Shown here: piece after piece, positions 35,401-43,684 of the stretch
Layout: every line of letters starts with the position of its first letter
How positions within the stretch are numbered: position 1 is the first letter of the stretch
Origin: Arsenicicoccus cauae
Lineage (GTDB): Bacteria; Actinomycetota; Actinomycetes; Actinomycetales; Dermatophilaceae
Length of the DNA stretch: 64,000 bases
Direction of reading: 5' to 3'
Assembly: GCF_009707125.1 (NCBI RefSeq)
Contig: NZ_WLVL01000040.1
Location: forward strand, 186,001 to 250,000
Notes under the pieces: model-generated
What the model was told of the DNA's origin: nothing
The model's database searches: none
Seen by the model: only the letters and a program-made list of their open reading frames with translations
Position numbers and translations under genes: made by a program

Positions 35401-36217
35401 GCGCGCCGACCTGAGGCTCGCCGCGCCGGACGTGCGCTCCGCCGCTGCGCGCCAGTCCCGGCAGCACGCTCCCGTCGTCCCGGCCGGGCAGCAACCCGTC
35501 CAGCTGTCCCTCGACCTCGGGGACGAGCCCACGCTGACCGTGGGCAGCGGTCTGCCCGAGATGACCCAGACCGAGCGGGTGCGCGCCGAGCTCGACGTGC
35601 TGGGGCTCGACGCGACCGCGCACGTCCTCGAGCCCTACGCCCCTATGCTGCAGGCCCTGGGCGTCGTGCGGTCCGCGGACCTCCTGGGGTGCCGCAGCCG
35701 TGCCGTCGTGCACGTCGCCGGTGTCAAGGTCGCCACCCAGACCCCACCGGTCCGCTCGGGGCGGCGAGTCGTCTTCCTCACGCTCGACGACACGACCGGG
35801 CCGGTCGATGCGACCTTCTTCGAGGACGTCCAGGGGCCCTACGCCGCCACCGTCTTCCACTCCTGGATGCTGCTCGTGCGGGGCGAGGTGCGCCGCACCG
35901 GTCCCCGGGGGATCTCGCTGCGGGCGACCGGCTGCTGGGAGCTCGGGGCGCTGTGGGAGGCCTGGCTGCAGGACGGGCCGCGGGGCGTGCACGACCTGCT
36001 CGCCCGCGGCGACGCCGAGGCCCGGGAGCTCGCCGCCGAGGCCGAGCGGGCCACCGGCACGGCCGGACCCCGCCCGCGTCGGGTCCTGCGCCACGCGTCG
36101 GGGTTCGAGCAGTCGCCCTATGCCGACATCCGGCCTGCGGGGGGCGACCAGGGCGAGGCCCACCGCACGCCGCCGCGCAAGCTGTGGCACTCCAGCCCGG
36201 GCAGCTCGGGGCACTAG
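32411..36217 (+). CDS. dnaE2: error-prone DNA polymerase III alpha-type subunit
   Basis: A 1268-residue C-family polymerase for translesion synthesis. The PHP domain starts HLHVASGCSLRYG. The palm has PDIDIDVESDRR (D434, D436) and D587 in LLKLDVLG as the three catalytic Asp. Helix-hairpin-helix and OB-fold regions follow, with the typical DnaE2 tail LWHSSPGSSG. It is longer than the usual 1050-1100 residues, partly through a Pro/Arg-rich insert near residues 970-1045, which contains QLSLDL at Q1031, a possible beta-clamp binding motif. GTG start, overlapping the HEPN gene. Damage induction is expected from the shared promoter. Confidence 0.96.
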   Translation: MADDFVHLHVASGCSLRYGTTPPADLVDLAAGHGQGALALTDRDGLYGAVKFAQACLARGVDPILGSDLALGEVAGQRIRPVGRTPVRGGAVVDPRLPRVTVLARGRSRVEQGRGWARLCRLVSATHLAGERGEPVTSRVLVAEHADALTVLVGPDSDVGRAILRGRSDQARQLLERWRHALPGDALVVEVVLHEGPPGSVGSRRQAAALLALADEVGVPAVLTAAVRHGRPDDAVTADVLDAARRLVALDTRHLDRVTTLGHLASTPDMLALARQACGGDRARADELVRATLRVADDCRLDARRDLGIGSVQLPEPGILGIRPGQSPQAVLDERCRGALLTRYPDAGDSERRAIESRLDDELGVVAGLGYPTYFLTVATVCDLIREMDGRVAARGSGAGSLVNYLLGISGVDPIRHDLLMERFCSPLRAQLPDIDIDVESDRRTAIYERVLQRFGGDRVTCVSMMDTYRVRHAVRDVGGALGMPPIEVDAIAKAFPHIRARDARNAIADLPELRASGLDAPRLQTFFDLVERVDGLPRHVALHPCGMVLSNSGLLDRTPVEASWLGFPMSHFDKDDVEAMGLLKLDVLGIRMQSSMAHAVAEVERVDGIRIDLDDQAQVPLDDEATFRLIRSTHTLGCFQIESPGQRELIGKFGPESFDDIIIDISLFRPGPVKSDMITPFLRARQGWSEPDHLHETLVPALCETAGVVVFHEQVLRIVAETAGVTLAEADEVRRAMGSPEGQVEVEAWWRPAAAARGYSPDDVDRIWAVLKAFASFGFCKAHAAAFALPTYQSAWLKTHHPAAFLAGVLTHDPGMYPKRLILDDARNLGIAVLGLDVNASDDTYRVEKVAPWEEPPPQILDQQTRSRPVHPDLPDGRAYGIRLSLSDVKGISEAEVQRLVAGRPYVTLADVWNRAQPSRPVLERLVMAGALDSLYGLSGHRAVAGLGRRGKVTRRDLLLHVAELERYSRATARRAPRGRRGSAPTVPDRQAAYPQRADLRLAAPDVRSAAARQSRQHAPVVPAGQQPVQLSLDLGDEPTLTVGSGLPEMTQTERVRAELDVLGLDATAHVLEPYAPMLQALGVVRSADLLGCRSRAVVHVAGVKVATQTPPVRSGRRVVFLTLDDTTGPVDATFFEDVQGPYAATVFHSWMLLVRGEVRRTGPRGISLRATGCWELGALWEAWLQDGPRGVHDLLARGDAEARELAAEAERATGTAGPRPRRVLRHASGFEQSPYADIRPAGGDQGEAHRTPPRKLWHSSPGSSGH

Positions 36218-36219
36218 GG
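36214..36219 (+). promoter_or_regulatory. possible internal -10 box before the methyltransferase gene
   Basis: TAGGGT overlaps the TAG stop of dnaE2. Expected transcription start is about 36226, and the 5' leader has AAGGAG before ATG 36269. Confidence 0.4.
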
Positions 36220-36268
36220 TGGACGAGACGGCGCGTCCGCGCGCACCCCGCCCCGAAGGAGCCCTCCG

Positions 36269-37060
36269 ATGCCCGACCACGCGGACCGTCCCGCGGCCCG
36301 TCGCTCCCGCGGTGCCGGGGTCGAGACCAACCTGCGCACCGCCGCGGTGTGGGAGGCCGTCCAGTCCGTCGCGGACGACCTGTCGGCCCAGCTCGACCGT
36401 CCGCTGCGGGTCCTCGACCTCGGCGGTGGGACCGGTGGCGTCGCCGTCGCGCTCGGTGGGCTCGGGCACGAGGTCACCGTCGTCGACCCCAGCCCCGACG
36501 CCCTGGCCGCCCTCGGCCGTCGCGCCCGCGAGGCCGGCGTCGCCGACCGCGTCCGTGGTGTCCAGGGTGACGCCAGCACGCTGCGGGAGGTGCACGAGGT
36601 CGGCACGGCAGACCTGGTGTGCTGCCACGGGGTCCTGGAGTTCGTCGACGACCCGAGCGACTCCCTCGCCCAGATCAGTGCCGCCCTCACCCCCCACGGC
36701 GTCCTCAGCCTGGTCGTCGCCCAGCGGCTGGCCGTCGTGCTCGCGCGCGCCATCGCGGGGCAGTTCGGGCAGGCCCAGCACGCCCTCACCACGCCCGAGG
36801 GCACCTGGGGGGCCGCCGACCCCCTGCCCCGCCGGTTCGACCTGTCCTCCGTCTCGGCCCTCGTCGAGGCCGCGGGCCTGGAGATCATCGACACCCACGG
36901 CGTCCGCATCTTCAGCGACCTCGTCCCGTCGGCCCTGGTGGACTCCGAGGCCGACCGGATGGCGCTGCTGGACCTCGAGCGCGCGGCCGCGAGCCACCCA
37001 GACTTCGCGATCCTCGCGCAGCTCGGCGCGGCGCTGCACGTCATCGCCGCACGGCACTGA
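36269..37060 (+). CDS. class I SAM-dependent methyltransferase
   Basis: A 263-residue Rossmann-type methyltransferase. Motif I is VLDLGGGTGGVAVAL, motif II ends in VVDPSPDALAAL, and later GDAST, CCHGVLEFVDDP and a C-terminal LSLVVAQR region follow, as in SmtA-like proteins. The substrate is unknown. It lies between dnaE2 and dinB with gaps of 51 and 12 bases, with AAGGAG as its ribosome site, so it may be part of the damage-induced transcript; a possible separate -10 box overlaps the dnaE2 stop. Confidence 0.9.
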   Translation: MPDHADRPAARRSRGAGVETNLRTAAVWEAVQSVADDLSAQLDRPLRVLDLGGGTGGVAVALGGLGHEVTVVDPSPDALAALGRRAREAGVADRVRGVQGDASTLREVHEVGTADLVCCHGVLEFVDDPSDSLAQISAALTPHGVLSLVVAQRLAVVLARAIAGQFGQAQHALTTPEGTWGAADPLPRRFDLSSVSALVEAAGLEIIDTHGVRIFSDLVPSALVDSEADRMALLDLERAAASHPDFAILAQLGAALHVIAARH

Positions 37061-37072
37061 GGCGGGCGCGCC

Positions 37073-38332
37073 GTGAGCCGGCGACAGTTCCGCCTTGACG
37101 ACCCAGAGGCACAGCCCGGGGACCTGGACGACACCGGCTGCCACATCCTGCACGTCGACATGGACGCCTTCTACGCCTCCGTCACCCTGCTTGAGCACCC
37201 CGACCTCGTCGGCACGCCGGTGATCATCGGTGGGGGCACGCGCGGGGTGGTGCTGTCGGCGACCTACGAGGCGCGACGCTACGGCGTCGCGTCGGCGATG
37301 CCGATGGCCCGGGCGCGGCGGCTGTGCCCCCAGGCGACCGTCCTGCGGCCCGACCACCAGCGCTACGCGGAGGTGTCTCGGGGCGTCATGGCCGTGTTCC
37401 GTTCGGTCACGCCCCTCGTCGAGCCCCTCTCGGTCGACGAGGCCTTCCTCGACGTTTCGGGATCCCTGCGCACCCACGGTCGCCCCACGCGGATCGCCCA
37501 CCAGGTCCGCGACGCCGTCACCGACGAGCAGGGCATCACCTGCTCGGTCGGCGTCGCCCCCACCAAGTTCGTCGCCAAGCTCGCCTCCGGCCTCGCCAAG
37601 CCCGACGGGCTGCGCGTCGTGCCGGTCGAGGACGTCGTGGCGACGCTGCACCAGCTGCCGGTCGCGGCCCTCTGGGGCGTCGGTGACCGGACCGAGGAGA
37701 CGCTGCTGCGCCTCGGGCTGCGGTCGGTGGCCGACATCGCCCACACCCCGGTCGCGACCCTGCAGCGTGCCCTCGGCCCGGCCATGGGCGCCTCGCTCCA
37801 CGAGCTGGCCTGGGGTCGTGACCCGCGCCGCGTCACCCCGGTCCACGTCGACAAGAGCGTGGGCGCCGACGAGACCTTCGGTCACGACATCGACGACCCC
37901 GTCGAGATCCACCGCCACCTGCTGGGGCTCGCCGACCGATCCACCGCCCGGCTGCGGTCCCAGGGGATGATGGCGCGCACCGTCTCGATCAAGGTCCGTT
38001 TCTCCGACTTCACCACCATCACCCGGGCCAGGACGCTGCGGGAGCACACCGACGTGAGTCAGGACGTCTACCGCACCGCGCGCGACCTGTTCGACGCGCT
38101 GGGTCTGCAACGCGCCCGGATCCGCCTCGTCGGGGTGCGGCTCGAGGGGCTCCAGGACGCCGGGCTGGTGCCGCGTCAGGGCCTGCTCGACGAGCGCGAG
38201 CACGGCTGGCGGGACGCCGAGCGGGCGGTGGACCGGGCCAGCGCGAGGTTCGGGGCGGGTGCCGTGCGGCCCGCGAGTCTGGTCCGACCTGGGGACGGAT
38301 CTACCACAACCCCTCGCCGGGATCTATCCTGA
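37073..38332 (+). CDS. dinB: DNA polymerase IV (Y-family)
   Basis: A 419-residue Y-family polymerase with its catalytic residues intact: D29 and D31 in HVDMDAFY and D122-E123 in SVDEAFLD. The palm, fingers, thumb and little-finger regions are complete (GVGDRTEETLLRLGL thumb helix-hairpin-helix; KVRFSDFTTITRARTL little finger). This differs from ImuB, whose active site is lost. The C-terminal stretch where other actinobacterial DinB proteins have a clamp motif reads RQGLLDE (Q369), a weak match. GTG start 12 bases after the methyltransferase stop. It ends the cluster that starts at 31614. Confidence 0.95.
   Translation: MSRRQFRLDDPEAQPGDLDDTGCHILHVDMDAFYASVTLLEHPDLVGTPVIIGGGTRGVVLSATYEARRYGVASAMPMARARRLCPQATVLRPDHQRYAEVSRGVMAVFRSVTPLVEPLSVDEAFLDVSGSLRTHGRPTRIAHQVRDAVTDEQGITCSVGVAPTKFVAKLASGLAKPDGLRVVPVEDVVATLHQLPVAALWGVGDRTEETLLRLGLRSVADIAHTPVATLQRALGPAMGASLHELAWGRDPRRVTPVHVDKSVGADETFGHDIDDPVEIHRHLLGLADRSTARLRSQGMMARTVSIKVRFSDFTTITRARTLREHTDVSQDVYRTARDLFDALGLQRARIRLVGVRLEGLQDAGLVPRQGLLDEREHGWRDAERAVDRASARFGAGAVRPASLVRPGDGSTTTPRRDLS
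38325..38330 (+). promoter_or_regulatory. possible -10 box for the DUF3040 gene
   Basis: TATCCT in the last codons of dinB. A start near 38337 would give a leader of about 105 bases to ATG 38443. Confidence 0.35.
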
Positions 38333-38442
38333 AACCATCTTCGTTGAGTCAGACGGAGACCGCCGCGACGATGCTCCTCGTGCCGCCGCGACCCGGTCGC
38401 CCACGGACTCACGACCGCACGACCCCGAGGGAGGGGAGCCAG

Positions 38443-38937
38443 ATGCCGCTCTCAGAGCGTGAGCAGGCGCTGCTCGAGCAGATGGAGCAGGCGCTGTATG
38501 CCGAGGACCCGCGCTTCGCGGCCCAGCTCGCGAGCGCCAGCTCGGCCCCCGGGCGCCGTCGGCGCTACCTCCTCGGCGCGGTCGGCGTTCTCGCCGGGCT
38601 CGGCGTCGTCCTCCTCGGCGTGACGCAGCAGCAGGTGTGGATCGGTGTGCTCGGCTTCCTGATCATGGTGGCGTCCGGGTTCTACGCCCTGGCCACGCCG
38701 AGGCGTCGGCTCGGCTCTGTGGGCGGGGACGGCACCGTCCAGCAGCACCAGGGCCGACGCTTCGGCCGTCCCGGTGGGCGGTCGACGGGCGGGCAGGCGG
38801 TCGGATCCACCAGGTCGACCCGGGCCGACCGTGCTCCCCGCGTCACGGGACGCGCCCCGCGCACCCAGAGGTCCGGGAGCTTCATGCAGCGCCTGGAGCA
38901 GCGCTGGGACGAGCGTCGACAGCGCGGGGAGCTCTGA
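38443..38937 (+). CDS. DUF3040 family membrane protein
   Basis: A 164-residue protein. The start PLSEREQALLEQMEQALYAEDPRFA is diagnostic of DUF3040. Two membrane helices follow (about 43-63 and 65-85), then a long basic, Arg/Ser/Gly-rich cytoplasmic tail ending in QRWDERRQRGEL. The function is unknown, and in many actinobacteria it lies near the mraZ/mraW division cluster or dinB. ATG at 38443 is behind GGAGGGGAG. Confidence 0.9.
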   Translation: MPLSEREQALLEQMEQALYAEDPRFAAQLASASSAPGRRRRYLLGAVGVLAGLGVVLLGVTQQQVWIGVLGFLIMVASGFYALATPRRRLGSVGGDGTVQQHQGRRFGRPGGRSTGGQAVGSTRSTRADRAPRVTGRAPRTQRSGSFMQRLEQRWDERRQRGEL

Positions 38938-38962
38938 GCCTCGCCGACCGGCGCCGCAGGCG

Positions 38963-39436
38963 CTAGGCCCAGACGAGCCCGGCCGCCCAGGACGCGCTGA
39001 TCAGCAGACCAGTCGAGAGCTCGATGAGCATCGACAGGCCCACCGCCTTGAGCGCGTGCACGGTCGAGGGCCAGGCCGATCCCGTCGAGCCCAGCCGCTG
39101 CAGCTCCGACACGAACACCCCGAGCACGAAGCCGCCGACGGCCCCGACGACGGGGATCACGAAGAATCCCACGACGGCCACGAGCACGCCCGCGACCAGA
39201 GATCGGGTCGGGACGCCCCCGGTGCGCAGGCGTCGCCCCGGCAGGACGTACTGCAGGGCCAGGCCCGCGGCATACAGCACCGTGACGAGTACGGCGAGCC
39301 ACCAGGTCTGGGTGACCACCGCCCACACCAGGACGGCACCCCAGACGAGCAGCAGGCCCGGGAGCACGGGGACCACGATCCCCAGGAGCCCGACGACGAC
39401 ACACAGGGCGAGCAGGACGGTCACGGTGGTGGTCAC
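38963..39436 (-). CDS. DUF456 family membrane protein
   Basis: A 157-residue protein with four to five hydrophobic helices, starting VLLALCVVVGLLGIVVPVLPG, a glycine-zipper-rich family pattern (VGFFVIPVVGAVGGFVLGVFV). DUF456 members are conserved and uncharacterised. GTG at 39436 coincides with the predicted transcription start after a TAGGCT box, so the mRNA should be leaderless. It is convergent with the DUF3040 gene. Confidence 0.88.
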   Translation of the reverse strand: MTTTVTVLLALCVVVGLLGIVVPVLPGLLLVWGAVLVWAVVTQTWWLAVLVTVLYAAGLALQYVLPGRRLRTGGVPTRSLVAGVLVAVVGFFVIPVVGAVGGFVLGVFVSELQRLGSTGSAWPSTVHALKAVGLSMLIELSTGLLISASWAAGLVWA

Positions 39437-39442
39437 GCCCTC

Positions 39443-39448
39443 AGCCTA
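39443..39448 (-). promoter_or_regulatory. -10 box, leaderless start of the DUF456 gene
   Basis: TAGGCT on the minus strand followed by 6 bases and GTG at 39436. Confidence 0.55.
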
Positions 39449-39458
39449 GAGGCAGCAC

Positions 39459-39495
39459 GACGAGACCCCCGCCGTCGCCGGTCGGGGGTCTCGTC
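39459..39495 (-). terminator. hairpin terminator after the DUF7455 gene
   Basis: Perfect 13-bp stem (39459-39471 with 39483-39495, arm GACGAGACCCCCG) with an 11-base loop, 32 bases after the stop codon and upstream of the DUF456 promoter. No U-tract. Confidence 0.75.
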
Positions 39496-39527
39496 TCGCC
39501 GTCCTCGCGGACGGTCGGGATGCGCCG

Positions 39528-39737
39528 TCAGCTGCTCGACGACGTGTGCAGCCGGTCGGTCTGGTCGTCGATGTCAGCAGCCAGGGGGCGCAGGCGGTCC
39601 AGGTGCTCGCGCCCGTGGTGGGCGCAGAACAGCAGCTCACCTCCGGACGCGAGGCGGGCTCGGATGTAGGCCTGTGCGCCACAACGGTCGCAGCGGTCGG
39701 CTGCGGTCAGTTCGCTCGGTGCCAGTGCAGTGGTCAC
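39528..39737 (-). CDS. small zinc-binding-type DUF7455 protein
   Basis: A 69-residue protein, conserved in actinobacteria. C16-X2-C19 (CDRCGAQA) and C38 with H40 and H41 (CAHH) near residue 40 make a plausible zinc site. A helix (EHLDRLRPLAADIDDQTDRL) follows. The N-terminus TTALAPSELTAADRC is typical of the family. The function is unknown. GTG at 39737 lies behind AGAGAGG. A TTGACT hexamer (39817-39812 on the minus strand) may be its -35 box, although no well-spaced -10 was found. It diverges from parE. Confidence 0.85.
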   Translation of the reverse strand: MTTALAPSELTAADRCDRCGAQAYIRARLASGGELLFCAHHGREHLDRLRPLAADIDDQTDRLHTSSSS

Positions 39738-39935
39738 GATGGGCCTCTCTTTCACGTCAGTGGGGGTCGCTCCCGGACAGCTGTGGGTGCGGCCTCTACG
39801 GCGGTGACAACAGTCAAGCACGCGCATTCGTTCCCACCCGCGCATTTCTCGCTGGGCGGAGCGCCCGCGGGCGTCCCACCGCCCCGGCGAGGGCTCCGTG
39901 TGGCGAGCCTGCGAGGGGGTGTCAGACCCGGCGGG

Positions 39936-39941
39936 TACCCT
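39936..39941 (+). promoter_or_regulatory. -10 box, leaderless start of parE
   Basis: TACCCT with 7 bases to GTG 39949. Confidence 0.5.
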
Positions 39942-39948
39942 GCCGAGC

Positions 39949-42066
39949 GTGTCAGACGCCACCACCCCCGCCAGCACGAGCCCCGACACCTACTCGGCGC
40001 GCCACCTCCAGGTCCTCGAGGGGCTGGAGGCCGTCCGCAAGCGGCCGGGGATGTACATCGGGTCCACGGACAGCCGCGGCCTGACGCACTGCCTGTGGGA
40101 GATCATCGACAACGCCGTGGACGAGGCGCTCGGCGGCCACTGCGGCCACATCGAGGTCGTCCTCGGGCGGGACGGCTCGGTCGTGGTGCGGGACGACGGG
40201 CGGGGCATGCCGGTCGACAAGGAGCCCCGGACGGGGCTGTCCGGGGTCGAGGTGATCTTCACCAAGCTGCACGCCGGCGGCAAGTTCGGTGGGGGATCGT
40301 ATGCCGCGTCCGGCGGCCTGCACGGCGTCGGCGCGAGCGTCGTCAACGCCTTGTCCAGCCGCCTAGACGTCCAGGTGGACCGGGGGGGCAAGACCTACCA
40401 GATGAGCTTCCGGCGGGGAGAGCCCGGCACCTTCGAGGACGGCGCGGCCCCGGGCCCCGACAACGCCTTCACGCCGTTCGAGCAGACCTCGGAGCTGCAG
40501 GTCGTCGGCAAGACCAGGCGCGGGGTGACGGGGAGCCGGGTGCGCTACTGGGCCGACCACCAGATCTTCGTCAAGAACGCCTCGCTCGACCGCTCCGACC
40601 TGGTGGCCCGGGCCCGGCAGACGGCCTTCCTCGTGCCCGGGCTCGCGATCGCCGTGCGCGACGAGCGGGACCTCGACGGCGAGGGCGTCTACGAGGAGAC
40701 CTTCCAGAACGACGGCGGGATCAGCGAGTTCGCGGAGTTCCTCGCCTCCGACCCGGCCCTGACCGACGTCTGGCGCCTGCAGGGCAGCGGCGAGTTCACC
40801 GAGACGGTGCCGCAGCTGGACGCCCGCGGCCACATGGTGAGCACCGAGATGACGCGCGAGTGCACCGTGGACGTCGCGGTGCGCTGGGGGACCGGTTACG
40901 AGACGCGGACCGAGGCCTTCGTCAACATCATCCACACCCACAAGGGCGGCACCCACGTCAGCGGCTTCGAGCAGGCCCTCATGAAGGTCTTTCGCAAGCA
41001 GCTCGAGGTCAACGCCCGCCGCCTCAAGGTCGGCACGGACAAGGTCGACAAGGACGACATCCTCGCAGGGCTCACGGCGGTCGTGACGGTGCGCCTGGCG
41101 GAGCCGCAGTTCGAGGGGCAGACCAAGGAGGTGCTCGGCACCAGCGCGGTGCGCGCGATCGTGGCGCGCGTGGTCGAGCGCGAGCTGACGGCCCTGCTGA
41201 CCTCCTCCAAGCGGGGGGAGAAGGCCCAGGCCGCCTTGCTGCTGGAGAAGGTCGTCTCCGAGATGAAGTCGCGGATCTCGGCGCGGCAGCACAAGGAGAC
41301 CCAGCGCCGCAAGAACGCCCTCGAGACCAGCACCCTGCCCAGCAAGCTGGCCGACTGCCGCAGCAGCGACGTCGACCGCTCCGAGCTGTTCATCGTCGAG
41401 GGTGACAGCGCGCTCGGCACCGCCAAGCTGGCCCGCGACTCGGACCACCAGGCCCTGCTGCCGATCCGCGGCAAGATCCTCAACGTCCAGAAGGCCTCCG
41501 TGGGCGACATGCTCAAGAATGCCGAGTGCGCGGCCATCATCCAGGTCATCGGCGCCGGCAGCGGGCGCAGCTTCGACCTCGACGCCGCGCGCTACGGCAA
41601 GGTGATCGTGATGACGGACGCCGACGTCGACGGCGCCCACATCCGGACCCTCCTGCTGACCTTGTTCTTCCGTTACATGCGCCCCCTCGTCGAGGCGGGC
41701 CGGGTGTACGCCGCCGTCCCCCCGCTGCACCGGATCGAGGTCGTCGGTGCGGGCTCGCGCAAGAACGAGCTCATCTACACCTACAACGAGCAGCAGATGC
41801 GCACCACGGTCCGGCAGCTGGAGCGCAAGGGCCGCCGGATCAAGCAGCCGATGCAGCGCTACAAGGGCCTCGGCGAGATGGACGCCGACCAGCTGGCCGA
41901 GACGACGATGGACCCACGCCAGCGCACGCTGCGGCGGGTGACGCTCGCCGACGCCGAGGCGGCCGAGCGCGTCTTCGAGCTCCTCATGGGCAACGAGGTG
42001 GCCCCCCGCAAGGACTTCATCGTCGACTCCGCCCATTCCCTCGACGCGGAGCGCATCGACGCCTGA
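39949..42066 (+). CDS. parE: type IIA DNA topoisomerase B subunit (topoisomerase IV type)
   Basis: A 705-residue ATPase subunit. The GHKL domain has EIIDNAVDEALGG and DDGRGMP, and the Lys loop HAGGKFGG and GLHGVGASVVNALS follow. The TOPRIM part has EGDSALGTAKLARD and MTDADVDGAHI, and the C-terminus QRYKGLGEMDADQL. With ParC it decatenates and relaxes DNA. It is called parE, not gyrB, because its partner ParC-type gene lies 2.7 kb away and no recF/dnaN context is present, but sequence alone does not separate the two with certainty. Leaderless GTG start. Confidence 0.9.
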   Translation: MSDATTPASTSPDTYSARHLQVLEGLEAVRKRPGMYIGSTDSRGLTHCLWEIIDNAVDEALGGHCGHIEVVLGRDGSVVVRDDGRGMPVDKEPRTGLSGVEVIFTKLHAGGKFGGGSYAASGGLHGVGASVVNALSSRLDVQVDRGGKTYQMSFRRGEPGTFEDGAAPGPDNAFTPFEQTSELQVVGKTRRGVTGSRVRYWADHQIFVKNASLDRSDLVARARQTAFLVPGLAIAVRDERDLDGEGVYEETFQNDGGISEFAEFLASDPALTDVWRLQGSGEFTETVPQLDARGHMVSTEMTRECTVDVAVRWGTGYETRTEAFVNIIHTHKGGTHVSGFEQALMKVFRKQLEVNARRLKVGTDKVDKDDILAGLTAVVTVRLAEPQFEGQTKEVLGTSAVRAIVARVVERELTALLTSSKRGEKAQAALLLEKVVSEMKSRISARQHKETQRRKNALETSTLPSKLADCRSSDVDRSELFIVEGDSALGTAKLARDSDHQALLPIRGKILNVQKASVGDMLKNAECAAIIQVIGAGSGRSFDLDAARYGKVIVMTDADVDGAHIRTLLLTLFFRYMRPLVEAGRVYAAVPPLHRIEVVGAGSRKNELIYTYNEQQMRTTVRQLERKGRRIKQPMQRYKGLGEMDADQLAETTMDPRQRTLRRVTLADAEAAERVFELLMGNEVAPRKDFIVDSAHSLDAERIDA

Positions 42067-42157
42067 GCCGCCCGACGGTCACGATCTGGGCGCCGATCTG
42101 CCCGCGTCGGGCCCTCCGGGGTGGACGAAACCGTCTCCGTCGGTGATCGTCTCAGCC

Positions 42158-43630
42158 ATGAGTGACAACGACACCTCGCCGATGACCGGCACGGCGGAGC
42201 CCAGCGCCGGCGACGGCAAGCCCGAGCTGCACCGGGCGATCGGACCCGGCCTCCTGCTGCTGTTCATCGTCGGTGACATCCTCGGCACCGGCGTCTACGC
42301 GTTGACGGGCAAGGTGGCCAAGGAGGTCGGCGGCGCGGTCTGGCTGCCGTTCCTGTGCGCCTTCGTCGTCGCGATGCTCACCGCCTTCAGCTATCTCGAG
42401 CTGGTGACGAAGTACCCCCGGGCGGGTGGGGCGGCGGTCTACACCCACAAGGCCTTCGGGGTGCACTTCCTCACCTTCCTGGTCTGCTTCACCGTCATGT
42501 GCTCGGGCCTGACCTCCGCCTCCAGCGCCGCGCAGGCCTTCGCCGGCAACCTCAACAAGGCGGCGCACCTCGGGTGGCAGTCCGGGGGCACCATGCTCCT
42601 GATCGCTGCCCTCGGCTTCATGACCCTCGTGGCCATGATCAACCTGCGCGGCGTGGGCGAGAGCGTCAAGGTCAACGTCGTGCTGACCCTGGTCGAGCTG
42701 TCCGGCCTGCTCATCATCATCGCCATCGGCCTGTGGGCGATCATGCAGGGCAAGGGCGACGCCGCGACCCTCACGCAGTTCAACGTCAAGGAGGGCTCCA
42801 ACGTCTTCACGGCGGTGGCCTCCGCGACGGCGCTGGCGTTCTTCGCGATGGTGGGCTTCGAGGACTCGGTCAACATGGCCGAGGAGACCAAGGACCCCGT
42901 CAAGTCCTTCCCCAAGATGATGCTGATCGGCCTGACCGTCACCGGCATCATCTACGTCCTGGTGGCCATCGCCTCGGTCACCCTGGTCAAGCCCGCCGAG
43001 CTCGGTGAGGGCGAGACTCCCCTGCTCAAGGTCGTGCAGGCCGGTGCCCCGGCCTTCCCCATCGCGATCTTCGCGGTCATCACGATGTTTGCCGTGGCGA
43101 ACTCGGCCCTGATCAACATGCTGATGGCCTCGCGCCTGCTCTACGGCATGGCGCACGAGGGCGTCCTGCCCGTGACCCTCGGCAAGATCCTCCCCAACCG
43201 GCGCACACCCTGGGTGGCCATCCTGTTCACCACCGTCCTGGCCTTCGGCCTGATCTGGTTCGCCGACCTCAAGGCGCTGGGAGGGACGACCTCCTTCCTG
43301 CTCCTCGTCGTCTTCACCATCACCAACATCGCCGTCCTCGTGCTCCGCAAGGACCGCGTCGAGCACCGGCACTTCACGGCCCCGACGGTCATCCCCGTGA
43401 TCGGAGCGGCCCTGTGCGCCTTCCTCGCCTCTCCGCTGTCCAAGCGGGACCCCAAGGACTACCAGGTCGCCGCCGTCCTGCTGGTCGTCGGCGTCGCGCT
43501 GTGGATCCTGCACTGGCTGTCCACCAGGTTCATCGGGACCGGTCGCACCAACCGGCCCGAGCGCGTCGAGGAGCTCGGTGCCTACCACGAGGACCTCAAC
43601 AAGCAGCGCGAGGGCCACCCCTGGACCTGA
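42158..43630 (+). CDS. APC family amino acid permease
   Basis: A 490-residue membrane protein with about twelve hydrophobic helices. The first helix has GDILGTGVYALTG, the broken-helix G-x-G motif of the amino acid/polyamine/organocation group. The sixth has FFAMVGFEDSVNMAEETKDP. Substrate is unknown; members close to this type carry basic or aromatic amino acids. ATG at 42158 was chosen since MSDNDT begins the family-like start. The 91-base gap after parE shows no terminator. Confidence 0.92.
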   Translation: MSDNDTSPMTGTAEPSAGDGKPELHRAIGPGLLLLFIVGDILGTGVYALTGKVAKEVGGAVWLPFLCAFVVAMLTAFSYLELVTKYPRAGGAAVYTHKAFGVHFLTFLVCFTVMCSGLTSASSAAQAFAGNLNKAAHLGWQSGGTMLLIAALGFMTLVAMINLRGVGESVKVNVVLTLVELSGLLIIIAIGLWAIMQGKGDAATLTQFNVKEGSNVFTAVASATALAFFAMVGFEDSVNMAEETKDPVKSFPKMMLIGLTVTGIIYVLVAIASVTLVKPAELGEGETPLLKVVQAGAPAFPIAIFAVITMFAVANSALINMLMASRLLYGMAHEGVLPVTLGKILPNRRTPWVAILFTTVLAFGLIWFADLKALGGTTSFLLLVVFTITNIAVLVLRKDRVEHRHFTAPTVIPVIGAALCAFLASPLSKRDPKDYQVAAVLLVVGVALWILHWLSTRFIGTGRTNRPERVEELGAYHEDLNKQREGHPWT

Positions 43631-43684
43631 CCGCCGCCGACAACGATGCACACGCTCGGCTACGGCAGCGTCGCCGCTCGTGCT

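Noticed and set aside
32405-38203. A 1932-codon open frame on the minus strand opposite dnaE2-dinB
   Set aside because: Long antisense frames are expected at this GC level. The translation is Val/Gly/Asp/Arg-rich without any domain, and the opposite strand has recognised polymerases.
37073-38332. Reading the Y-family gene as imuB
   Set aside because: All polymerase active-site acidic residues are present, so it is an active DinB-type enzyme.
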